From Aminomonas paucivorans DSM 12260 (GTDB taxonomy: Bacteria > Synergistota > Synergistia > Synergistales > Synergistaceae): a stretch of DNA of 64,000 nucleotides. The notes below the pieces were generated by a model. The model was not told where the DNA came from. It saw only the letters and a program-made list of their open reading frames with translations, and searched no databases. How positions within the stretch are numbered: the first letter of the stretch is position 1; each line of letters starts with the position of its first letter. Position numbers and translations under genes: made by a program. Positions 17,227-25,096 of the stretch are shown here, one piece after another. Location: assembly GCF_000165795.1 (NCBI RefSeq), contig NZ_CM001022.1, positions 1,831,812-1,895,811 of the forward strand, written 5' to 3'.

Positions 17227-18138
17227 ATGACCCGCATCGTGGTGGTGGGTTCCCTGAACCTGGACCTGGTGATGCAGACCCCCCGGCTGCCCGCCCTGGG
17301 GGAGACTCTCCTGGGGGGCCCCTTCTCCACCGCCGAGGGAGGCAAGGGGGCCAACCAGTCCGTGGCCTGCGCCCGCATGGGAGCCTCCGTGGACCACCTG
17401 GGCAAGGTGGGGGACGACCCCTTCGGGGGGCGTCTCCTGGAGTCCCTCCTGCGGGAGGGCGTGGGGGTGGCGGGGGTCCACGCCTGCCCCGACGCCCCCA
17501 CAGGGGTGGCTCAGATCAGCGTGGCGGGGGGAGACAACGCCATCGTGGTGGCCCCCGGGGCCAACGGGAGGCTCACTCCCCAGGACCTGCGCGCCGACGC
17601 CCGGCTCTTCGACGGAGCCGGGGCGGCCCTCTTCCAGCTGGAGGTGCCCCTGGACGCGGTGGCGGAGGGACTGGACCTGGCCCGAAGCCGTGGGGTCCCC
17701 ACGATCCTCAACCCCGCCCCCTGGCAACCCCTGCCCCAGGAGGTGCTGGACCGGGTGGATACCCTGGTGCTCAACCGGGTGGAGCTGGCCCAGTGCTCCG
17801 GCCGGGAGGGAGCGGAGGAGGGCCTGGAACGGATTCTGGAGCGAGGGGTTCCCCGGGTGGTCCTCACGGCGGGAGCCGAGGGGGCCTACTACCGGACCCG
17901 GGAGGAACGGGGACGGGTTCCGGCCCCCCAGGTCCGGGTGGTGGACACCACCGGCGCGGGGGACACCTTCGTGGGGGCCTTCGCGGTGCTCCTGGCGGAG
18001 GGAGCGTCCCTGGAGGAGGCGGTACGCTGGGGGGTCCACGCGGGGGCTCTGGCCTGCACCCGCCTGGGGGCGCAGCCCTCCATCCCCGTCCGGCGGGAGG
18101 TGGAGGCCTTCCTGGGGGAACGCTCCGCCCCCCGATAG
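17227..18138 (+). CDS. rbsK: Ribokinase
   Basis: A 303-residue PfkB-family sugar kinase that phosphorylates ribose to ribose 5-phosphate. The N-terminal GSLNLDLV, the substrate motif GGKGANQ (38-44) and the C-terminal DTTGAGDTF (240-248), with catalytic Asp246, all match ribokinase. The length is normal. The ATG at 17227 follows AAGGAAG. It is divergent from the regulator and transport operon; the nucleoside hydrolase in that operon would produce its ribose substrate. It is very likely under the same palindromic operator. Confidence 0.92.
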   Translation: MTRIVVVGSLNLDLVMQTPRLPALGETLLGGPFSTAEGGKGANQSVACARMGASVDHLGKVGDDPFGGRLLESLLREGVGVAGVHACPDAPTGVAQISVAGGDNAIVVAPGANGRLTPQDLRADARLFDGAGAALFQLEVPLDAVAEGLDLARSRGVPTILNPAPWQPLPQEVLDRVDTLVLNRVELAQCSGREGAEEGLERILERGVPRVVLTAGAEGAYYRTREERGRVPAPQVRVVDTTGAGDTFVGAFAVLLAEGASLEEAVRWGVHAGALACTRLGAQPSIPVRREVEAFLGERSAPR

Positions 18139-18202
18139 GCCGGGACCCCTTTCCAGAAGAGGCCAGGGGAGGTATGCTACCCCCTCTTGAGGGGGGAAAG
18201 AC

Positions 18203-19561
18203 ATGAACCGAAGAACCGAATCCTTGGGGCGAGACCCCGTGGGACCGCTGCTGCTTCGCCTCTCCCTGCCCGGGGTGGTGGGGATGCTGGTGCAGGCGTC
18301 CTACAACGTGGTGGACGCCTTCTTCATCGGACGCGGGGTGGGCCCCTTGGGGTTGGCGGGCACCGCCGTGGCCTTCCCCCTCCAGCTCCTCATCCTGGCC
18401 ATGGGCACCTTCGGGGGCGTGGGGGCCCAGTCCCTCATCTCCCGCTCCCTGGGGGCGCGGGACCTTCCCCGAGCCCAGGGAGCATTGGACGTTCTGGGAG
18501 CCCTCTCGCTGGTCCTGGGCATCGCCACCGCCCTGGTGGGGCTGGCGTGGCTGGACCCCCTGCTCGCCCTGGTAGGGGGATCCGGGGAGATCCTTCCCTA
18601 CGCCCGTTCCTACATGCGGATCATCCTCCTGGGGGTCCCCGCCCTCATCCTGGGAATCGCTTTGAGTCACGCCGTCCGGGCGGAGGGGGACGTCCGGACC
18701 TCCATGCACGCCATGCTGGTCTCCGCAGGGGCGAATTTCGTCCTGGACCCTCTCTTCATCTTCGGCCTGCACGGGGGAGTGGCGGGGGCGGCCTGGGCCA
18801 CGGTGCTCTCCCAGGTGGTCCTGGTGTTGTGGCTCCTGAGGCACTACCGGTCCGGGGCAAGCGTCCTGCGGCTTCGCCCTCGGGAGTTCCGCTTCCGCCG
18901 AAACCTCCTGGGGGAGATCGCCGCCGTGGGGACCTCGGAATGGGTCCGAATCTCCGCCAACGCCCTCGTGGTGGGGGCGGTGGTCCGATCCCTGGCTCTC
19001 CACGGATCCCCCCTGGCGGTGGCGGCCTACGGCATCGTCAGCCGCCTCCTCTCCCTGGCCTTCATGCCCCTCTTCGGCCTGACCCAAGGGTTCATGCCCC
19101 TGCTGGGGTACAACTACGGAGCGGGACTCCACGGCCGGGCAAGGCAGGTTCTGGTCCTGTCCCTGCAGGCCGCCACGGCCTTCTCCGCCGTGGTGTGGTT
19201 CCTCTGCCTGGTCTTCCCCTCCCTGCTGGTGGCCCCCTTCACGGCCCACGAGGATCTGCTGGCCCTGGGAAGCCGATCCCTTCGGGCCATGACCCTGGGG
19301 TTCTTCCTCGTGGGATTCCAGATCCTGGGAGCGGCGACCTTTCAGGCCCTGGGAAAGGCCCGCCCCGCCCTGTTCCTCTCCCTCTCCCGGCAGGTGCTGC
19401 TCTTCCTGCCCCTCCTTCTTCTGCTTCCCCGCTGGTGCGGCCTCTGGGGGGTGTGGCTCGCCTTCCCCCTGTCGGACCTGCTCTCGGCCCTCCTCACCCT
19501 TCCCTTCGTCCTTTCTCAGATCCGGGAGTTGGAGGAGGCAGAGGGCGGGCGGATCGTCTGA
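18203..19561 (+). CDS. MATE-family multidrug exporter, copy 1
   Basis: A 452-residue membrane protein with about 12 helices. It begins with the MATE pattern PLLLRLSLPGVVGMLVQASY and contains AAWATVLSQVV and LLGYNYGAG. Such proteins export drugs or metabolites using a Na+ or H+ gradient. Its sequence is clearly related to the MATE gene at 21019, suggesting an old duplication around the dehydrogenase gene. The ATG at 18203 follows GGGGGGAAAG. A TATGCT -10-like box lies at 18173 with TTTCCA 17 bases before it. It is terminated by the shared palindrome at 19604-19647. Confidence 0.88.
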   Translation: MNRRTESLGRDPVGPLLLRLSLPGVVGMLVQASYNVVDAFFIGRGVGPLGLAGTAVAFPLQLLILAMGTFGGVGAQSLISRSLGARDLPRAQGALDVLGALSLVLGIATALVGLAWLDPLLALVGGSGEILPYARSYMRIILLGVPALILGIALSHAVRAEGDVRTSMHAMLVSAGANFVLDPLFIFGLHGGVAGAAWATVLSQVVLVLWLLRHYRSGASVLRLRPREFRFRRNLLGEIAAVGTSEWVRISANALVVGAVVRSLALHGSPLAVAAYGIVSRLLSLAFMPLFGLTQGFMPLLGYNYGAGLHGRARQVLVLSLQAATAFSAVVWFLCLVFPSLLVAPFTAHEDLLALGSRSLRAMTLGFFLVGFQILGAATFQALGKARPALFLSLSRQVLLFLPLLLLLPRWCGLWGVWLAFPLSDLLSALLTLPFVLSQIRELEEAEGGRIV

Positions 19562-19603
19562 CTGTATTCCTCTCCTGGAAAAGGCCTTTCGGAATAAGAT
19601 CCC

Positions 19604-19647
19604 AACGCGAAGGGGCCCCGCCGGATCCGGCGGGGCCCCTTCGCGTT
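19604..19647. terminator. Bidirectional 44-bp palindromic terminator
   Basis: AACGCGAAGGGGCCCCGCCG at 19604-19623 begins an exact palindrome that runs to 19647. It lies between the convergent MATE gene (stop 19561) and the dehydrogenase gene (stop 19662), and can form a hairpin in both transcripts. Confidence 0.75.
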
Positions 19648-19661
19648 CACCCTAGGAAAGG

Positions 19662-20726
19662 CTACATCTTCCCGTAAAGCTCCAGGATCTTCTCCGGGGG
19701 CAGGGCCTTCTTGAACTCCGGGCCGAAGGTGCTGACCAGGTCTCGCTCCAGCATGTAGGTCAGGGCAATCATCTTCTCGAACTGCTCCGGCGTCACGTCC
19801 TTCGTGACCCTCTTGGGGAGCTGGACCCGGTGCCGCTCCACCATGGCCTTGAAGGTCCGCACGTCTTCGCCGTAGAACTCCTCGAGCTGGTTGAAGACGA
19901 TGCAGTTGGCCAGGCCGTGGCGATACCCCAGGATGAAGGCGATCCCGTAGGAGAGGGCGTGGCAGACCCCCACGGAGGAGTTGGCGATGGAGCTTCCCCC
20001 GAAGTAGGACCCCACCATGAAGTCGGCGTAGTTCTTCTCCTTGAGAAAGAAGTTCTCCACCGATGCCTTGGCCGCCAGGGCGAAGGGACGCCCCAGGGCG
20101 TTCATGGCGCTGCCGTGGGAGGCCTCCACGCAGTGGATGTAGTTGTCCATCCCCGTGAAGAACTCCTGTTCCTCCGGCACCGTCTCGATGAGCTTCGGAT
20201 CCAGGAGGGCGTGGTCGTACATGCTGTAGTCGCTGTTGATGCCCAGCTTCTTCACCGGCCCCGTCAGGACCGCGGTGCGCGTGGCCTCCGCCCCGGTGCC
20301 GGATAGGGTGGGGACGGCGATCTTCGGCACCCCCCGGTGCTTCACCAGGTCCCACCCCTGGTAATCCGCGGAGGACCCCGGGTTGGTCAGCATGACGGAG
20401 ATGGCCTTGGCCACGTCCATGGAGGATCCCCCGCCGATGCCCACCACCACCCGGGGAAGCTCGCTCCCCTTCTCCGCGACGATCCGATCCCGGAGGGCAT
20501 CCACGTCGGAGGTCTTGGGCTCGTGGGAGGGGGCGTCGAACTCCAGCACCAGGTCCTGGGGGGCGGGGCGCAACCGCTGGAGCAGCCCCGTGGTCCGATG
20601 CACCGCATCCACCACGAACACGGTGTACTGTTGGGGATTCGGGTAGAGCTTGTCGATCCAGGCGTTCAGGTCGTCGAAGGCGTTCTCGCCGAACAGGACC
20701 GAGGGGACGAACCGAGTGATCTTCAT
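19662..20726 (-). CDS. Iron-containing alcohol dehydrogenase, KdnB-like
   Basis: A 354-residue group III alcohol dehydrogenase. The nucleotide motif GIGGGSSMDVAKA and the metal ligand region (GMDNYIHCVEA, then SVGVCHALSYGI and LGYRHGLANC) are present. The stretch SADYQGWDLVKHRGVPKIAV followed by TLSGTGAEATRT closely resembles the KdnB branch (Kdo 8-oxidase), more than simple butanol dehydrogenases. That match is from memory of the family and the substrate is not proven. The ATG at 20726 follows AGGAGGTCC. It stands alone between two MATE genes. No kdnA-like aminotransferase is beside it. Confidence 0.82.
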   Translation of the reverse strand: MKITRFVPSVLFGENAFDDLNAWIDKLYPNPQQYTVFVVDAVHRTTGLLQRLRPAPQDLVLEFDAPSHEPKTSDVDALRDRIVAEKGSELPRVVVGIGGGSSMDVAKAISVMLTNPGSSADYQGWDLVKHRGVPKIAVPTLSGTGAEATRTAVLTGPVKKLGINSDYSMYDHALLDPKLIETVPEEQEFFTGMDNYIHCVEASHGSAMNALGRPFALAAKASVENFFLKEKNYADFMVGSYFGGSSIANSSVGVCHALSYGIAFILGYRHGLANCIVFNQLEEFYGEDVRTFKAMVERHRVQLPKRVTKDVTPEQFEKMIALTYMLERDLVSTFGPEFKKALPPEKILELYGKM

Positions 20727-20923
20727 CTTGGGATGGACCTCCTCTTCGTGTATCGCCGGTCTCCCGGGGCACCAGAGGATCCTCGCCATGGGCCGGATCC
20801 CCGCCGTCGGGGGGTGGACCGGGAACGTACCGACACAAGGGTACCACAGCCCCCGGGGAGCGCATCGGCCGTTTTCCGGGGGCACCCGCGAACCTCTCCC
20901 GGTCCCAAGAGGGACGTTCCGCC

Positions 20924-20952
20924 TTGACAGGGCTCCCAGAGGGATCTAGGAT
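20924..20952 (+). promoter_or_regulatory. Promoter of the second MATE gene
   Basis: TTGACA (20924-20929) is followed after 17 bases by TAGGAT (20947-20952). This is the strongest sigma-70-type match before the gene at 21019. A palindrome lies just downstream. Confidence 0.7.
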
Positions 20953-20963
20953 GACCTCAAAAG

Positions 20964-21000
20964 ATGACCACTGGTCATAATTAGAACCATTGGTCAATTC
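20964..21000 (+). promoter_or_regulatory. Palindromic operator before the second MATE gene
   Basis: ATGACCACTGGTCAT (20964-20978) is a perfect 7-1-7 palindrome, and a related half, ACCATTGGTCA, follows at 20986-20996. Placed at the expected transcription start, it would be a repressor site of the TetR/MarR size. No such regulator gene is adjacent. Confidence 0.65.
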
Positions 21001-21018
21001 CCTAAAGGGGGGTTCTCC

Positions 21019-22383
21019 TTGATCCAGGACACCGCATTTCTGGGACAGGAACGCATCGGTCCGCTCCTGTTCCGCCTCTCCCTGCCCGGCGTGGTGGGGA
21101 TGCTGGTCCACGCGTCCTACAACGTGGTGGACACCCTGTTCATCGGATGGGGGGTGGGGGCCCTGGGGCTCGCCGGATCCGCCGTGGCCTTTCCCATCCT
21201 GATGGTGGTCACGGCCCTCACCGCCTGGGGAGGCGTGGGCGCCTCGTCCCTCATCTCCCGCTCCCTGGGGGAGGGAAACCCGGGGCGGGCGGAGGGGGCA
21301 CTGGGAAACCTGGTCGCCCTCTCCCTGCTCCTCGGCCCGGCCACCCTGATCCTGGGACTCGGGACCCTGGATCCCCTTCTCCGGCTGCTGAAGACCGCCC
21401 CGGAAGTACAGCCCTACGCGGAGGAGTACACCCGGATCCTCTTCTACGGCACGCCCCTGCTCTTCACCGGAGTGGGGCTGAACTACTCCCTCCGAGCGGA
21501 GGGAAAGGCCCGCCTGGCCATGACCAGCATGCTGGTCTCGGCGGCGGTGAACCTGATCCTGGATCCCCTGTTCCTCTTCGTCTTCCGTTGGGGCATCGCC
21601 GGGGCCGCCTGGGCCACCGTCATCGCCCAGGGGACGGTGGTGGTCTGGCTGGGCTACGTCTACCTGACGGGGCGCACGGCCCTCCGCATCCGGCCGGGGC
21701 ATCTCCGGCTCCGGGGGGATTTGCTGCGGGAGATTCTGGCTGTGGGCCTCTCCGAGGGAGCGCGGCTGGGGGCCAACGGCCTGATGATCGGCCTTGCGGT
21801 GCGAGCCCTGGGGGTCTACGGATCCTCCACGGCGGTGGCGGCCTACGGCATCATCAGCCGGGTCCTCACCCTCCTCTTCATGCCCCTCATCGGCCTGGCC
21901 CAGGGGCTCCAGCCCGTCCTGGGGTTCAACTACGGCGCGGGGCTCTACCGACGAGCCCGCAAGGCCACCCTGATCTCTGCCCAGGGCGCCACCCTCTTCT
22001 CCGGGCTGGTCTGGCTGATCCTCCTGGCCGCTCCCGGGCCCATCCTGCGCCTCTTCTCCTCCGAGCCGGGGCTCCTCGCCCTGGGGGAACCCATGATGCG
22101 CACCATGACCCTGGGCTTCTTCTGCGTGGGCTTTCAGACCGTGGGGGCCGCCACGTTCCAGGCCCTGGGGAAGGCTCGCCCCGCCCTGCTCCTCTCCCTG
22201 GCCCGGCAGGTGCTGCTGCTCATCCCCCTGCTGGTCCTGCTGCCCCCGTTCTTCGGGCTCCTGGGGGTGTGGATCTCCTTCCCCCTGGCGGACCTCTTCT
22301 CCACCCTGCTCACCGGGGCCTTCTTCCTCTCGGAGATGCGGTTCCTGAAAGGGCGGGAAACCGCTCTCCCCTCCACCCCGTAG
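21019..22383 (+). CDS. MATE-family multidrug exporter, copy 2
   Basis: A 454-residue exporter with about 12 helices. It shares the opening PLLFRLSLPGVVGMLVHASY and the motif GFNYGAGLYRRAR with copy 1 at 18203. The start is TTG at 21019, preceded by AAAGGGGGG; no ATG lies close. It has its own promoter and palindromic operator, so unlike copy 1 it is probably induced by a ligand. It ends 116 bp before tex. The substrate is unknown. Confidence 0.88.
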   Translation: MIQDTAFLGQERIGPLLFRLSLPGVVGMLVHASYNVVDTLFIGWGVGALGLAGSAVAFPILMVVTALTAWGGVGASSLISRSLGEGNPGRAEGALGNLVALSLLLGPATLILGLGTLDPLLRLLKTAPEVQPYAEEYTRILFYGTPLLFTGVGLNYSLRAEGKARLAMTSMLVSAAVNLILDPLFLFVFRWGIAGAAWATVIAQGTVVVWLGYVYLTGRTALRIRPGHLRLRGDLLREILAVGLSEGARLGANGLMIGLAVRALGVYGSSTAVAAYGIISRVLTLLFMPLIGLAQGLQPVLGFNYGAGLYRRARKATLISAQGATLFSGLVWLILLAAPGPILRLFSSEPGLLALGEPMMRTMTLGFFCVGFQTVGAATFQALGKARPALLLSLARQVLLLIPLLVLLPPFFGLLGVWISFPLADLFSTLLTGAFFLSEMRFLKGRETALPSTP

Positions 22384-22499
22384 GCCCGCGACGGAGGACC
22401 GGCCTTTCCTCCTCCCCCGGGACCGGGGTATGCTACAGGCCGTGTCAGGAGGCATCCCGCCTCCCGACACCCACGGAACGACAGGAGGAGGTTTCTCGC

Positions 22500-24647
22500 A
22501 TGAACCCCAGACACATCGCCCTGCTGGCGGAGGAGACGAAGCTGCGGCCCGAGCAGGTTCGGGCGGCGGCGGAGCTGTTCTCCCAGGGCTGCACCATCCC
22601 CTTCATCGCCCGCTACCGCAAGGAGGCCACGGACTGCCTGGACGAGGTGGCCCTGGCCACGGTGCGGGACCGGTTGGAGCAGATGGAGGAACTGGACAAG
22701 CGCCGGGAGGCGGTCCTGGCCTCCCTGGAGGAGCGGGGGCTGCTGACGGAGGACCTGAAGGCCGCCCTGGAAGGGGCCGCCTCCAAGGCCCGACTGGAGG
22801 ACCTGTACCTTCCCTTCCGTCCCAAGCGGCGCACCCGAGCCCTCATCGCCCAGGAGAGAGGGCTGGCCCCCCTGGCGGATCGCCTGCTGGAGGCGGCCTC
22901 GGGAGGGCGCCCCTTCGACCCCGGGGAGGCGGAGGCCTTCGTGGCCCCGGAGAAGGGGGTGCCGGACCGGGAGGAGGCCCTGGCGGGGGCCCGGGACATC
23001 GTGGCGGAGCGGGCGGCGGAAAACCCCAAGGCCCGGGGGATCCTCCGGGGTCTCTTCGTGCGGCGGGGGGAGGTGCGCTCCCGGGTGGCCAAGGGCAAGG
23101 AGGAGGAGGGGGCCAAGTACCGGGATTACTTCGACTGGACCGAGCCCGCCCGGTCCGCCCCACCCCACCGGATCCTGGCGCTGCTGCGGGGGGAGAAGGA
23201 GGGGGTCCTGTCCCTGTCCTTCCGGCCTCCTCAGGAGGAGGGGCAGCGGGTGCTGGAAGGGCTCTTCGTCGCCGCCCCGGGGGCGGGGGCGGACCAGGTG
23301 CGCGCCGCCTGTCGGGACGGCTATGACCGTCTGGCCGCCCCCTCCATGGAGACGGAGCTGCGGAACGTCCTGAAGGCTCTGGCGGACCGGAAGTCCGTGG
23401 AGGTCTTCGCCCGGAACGTGCGGGAGGTGCTGCTGGATTCTCCCCTGGGACAGAGGGCGGTGCTGGCGGTGGACCCGGGGGTGCGCACGGGGTGCAAGCT
23501 CACCTGCCTGGACCCCCAGGGTCGGCTTTTGGCCTCGGAGGTGGTGTACCTCCACACCCCTCGGGGGCGGGAGGAGGGGGCCCGGACGATCCGGGACCTG
23601 CTACGCCGCCATCCCGCGGAGGCGGTGGCGGTGGGCAACGGCACGGGAGGCCGGGAGGCGGAGGACTTCCTCCGGGAGCTGGACCTGCCCGGAAATCCCG
23701 TGGTGGTGTCGGTGAGCGAGCAGGGGGCCTCGGTGTACTCCGCCTCCGAGGCGGCCCGGGAGGAGTTCCCGGACCAGGACGTGACGGTGCGGGGCTCCGT
23801 GTCCATCGGACGGCGCCTCCAGGATCCCCTGGCGGAACTGGTGAAGATCGACCCGAAGTCCCTGGGGGTGGGACAGTACCAGCACGACGTGGACCCCAAG
23901 CTGCTGCGCCAGTCCCTGGACGACGTGGTGGTGTCCTGCGTCAACGCCGTGGGGGTGGAGGTGAACAGCGCCAGCCGACAGCTCCTCTCCTACGTCTCCG
24001 GCCTTTCCCCCGCCCTGGCGGCCCAGGTGGTGGCGTTCCGGGAGGCCTCCGGGCCCTTCCGGACCCGGCAGGACCTGAAGAAGGTCCCCCGCCTGGGGCC
24101 CAAGGCCTTCCAGCAGGCCGCGGGGTTCCTGCGCATCCGGGGAGGGGCGGATCCCCTGGACGGCAGCGCGGTGCACCCGGAGCACTACCCCCTGGTGGAC
24201 CGGATGGCCCGGGATCTGGACTGCTCCGTGGGGGACCTGCTGGCGGACCGGTCCCTCCGGGAGCGCATCGACCCGAACCGCTACGTGGGCCCCGAGGCGG
24301 GGCTGCCCACCCTGCGGGACATCCTGACGGAGCTGGACAAGCCCGGGCGGGACCCGAGGCGGGCCTTCGAGCCCCTGGCCTTCGATCCGAACCTGCGGAC
24401 CCTGGAGGACCTGGCCCCGGGGATGACCCTTCCCGGGGTGGTGACCAACGTCACCGCCTTCGGGGCCTTCGTGGACGTGGGGGTCCACCAGGACGGGCTG
24501 GTACACCTGAGCCACCTTTCGGACAAGTACGTGAAGGACCCCTCCGAGGCGGTCCGCCCGGGGCAGCGGGTCTCCGTGACGGTGCTGGGGGTGGACCTGC
24601 CCCGACGGCGTCTTTCCCTCTCCATGAAGAAGAACCCCCGGGTCTAG
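22500..24647 (+). CDS. tex: Tex-type transcription accessory protein
   Basis: A 715-residue cytoplasmic RNA/DNA-binding protein. The N-terminal Tex region (IPFIARYRKEATDCLDEV), the YqgF-like nuclease-fold domain (LAVDPGVRTGCKLTCLD, near residue 325), the helix-hairpin-helix region (VNSASRQLLSYVSGLSPALA) and the C-terminal S1 domain (GVVTNVTAFGAFVDVGVHQ) are in the usual order. The ATG at 22500 follows ACAGGAGGAGG. Its stop codon overlaps that of the convergent aroQ inside TCTAGA (24643-24648). Tex proteins affect transcription and ribosome rescue; the exact role here is unknown. Confidence 0.93.
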   Translation: MNPRHIALLAEETKLRPEQVRAAAELFSQGCTIPFIARYRKEATDCLDEVALATVRDRLEQMEELDKRREAVLASLEERGLLTEDLKAALEGAASKARLEDLYLPFRPKRRTRALIAQERGLAPLADRLLEAASGGRPFDPGEAEAFVAPEKGVPDREEALAGARDIVAERAAENPKARGILRGLFVRRGEVRSRVAKGKEEEGAKYRDYFDWTEPARSAPPHRILALLRGEKEGVLSLSFRPPQEEGQRVLEGLFVAAPGAGADQVRAACRDGYDRLAAPSMETELRNVLKALADRKSVEVFARNVREVLLDSPLGQRAVLAVDPGVRTGCKLTCLDPQGRLLASEVVYLHTPRGREEGARTIRDLLRRHPAEAVAVGNGTGGREAEDFLRELDLPGNPVVVSVSEQGASVYSASEAAREEFPDQDVTVRGSVSIGRRLQDPLAELVKIDPKSLGVGQYQHDVDPKLLRQSLDDVVVSCVNAVGVEVNSASRQLLSYVSGLSPALAAQVVAFREASGPFRTRQDLKKVPRLGPKAFQQAAGFLRIRGGADPLDGSAVHPEHYPLVDRMARDLDCSVGDLLADRSLRERIDPNRYVGPEAGLPTLRDILTELDKPGRDPRRAFEPLAFDPNLRTLEDLAPGMTLPGVVTNVTAFGAFVDVGVHQDGLVHLSHLSDKYVKDPSEAVRPGQRVSVTVLGVDLPRRRLSLSMKKNPRV

Positions 24648-25096
24648 AGCCCCCTCTCCCGGAGGATCCCCAGGAGCCCCTCCAGGGCCAGCAGGTACCC
24701 CGCCGCGCCGAAGCCCTCCACCCGCCCCGCCGCCACCGGGGCCAGGAGACTTCGGCGGCGGAAGGGCTCCCGGGCGTGGGTGTTGGAAAGGTGCACCTCC
24801 ACCACGGGAATCCGCAGGGCCGCCACGCAGTCCCGCAGGGCCACGCTGGTGTGGGTGTAGGCCCCGGGGTTGAACACCCCCCCGGCGCAGTCCCGACGGG
24901 CCTCCTGGAGCCGGTCCAGCAGGACCCCCTCGTGGTTGCTCTGGGCGAAGCGCAGCTCCACCCCCCGCTCCTCCCCCCATCGACGGCATCGGACCTCCAC
25001 CTCCTCCAGGGTGACGGAGCCGTACACCTCCGGCTCCCGCTCCCCCAGCAGGTTCAGGTTGGGGCCGTTCAGCACGAGGAACCGACGCGTCCCCAC
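24644..25096 (-). CDS. aroQ: 3-dehydroquinate dehydratase, type II
   Basis: A 150-residue enzyme that converts 3-dehydroquinate to 3-dehydroshikimate. The type II start is clear: FLVLNGPNLNLLGEREPEVYG, with the catalytic Tyr in EVYG. The later motifs NPGAYTHTSVALRD and VEVHLSNTHAREPFR are also present. It is the last gene of the aro operon. The GTG start at 25096 follows AGGAGGTG and lies inside the end of aroB, giving a 28-bp overlap. The stop overlaps that of tex. Confidence 0.93.
   Translation of the reverse strand: MGTRRFLVLNGPNLNLLGEREPEVYGSVTLEEVEVRCRRWGEERGVELRFAQSNHEGVLLDRLQEARRDCAGGVFNPGAYTHTSVALRDCVAALRIPVVEVHLSNTHAREPFRRRSLLAPVAAGRVEGFGAAGYLLALEGLLGILRERGL

Noticed and set aside
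14728-18138. 1136-codon open frame on the plus strand
   Set aside because: Only its end is the real ribokinase; the rest is antisense to the BMP and LacI-type genes, with low-complexity Pro/Gly/His composition caused by high GC content.
19516-22470. 984-codon frame on the minus strand
   Set aside because: Antisense and out of frame across the second MATE gene and the dehydrogenase gene; no domain visible.
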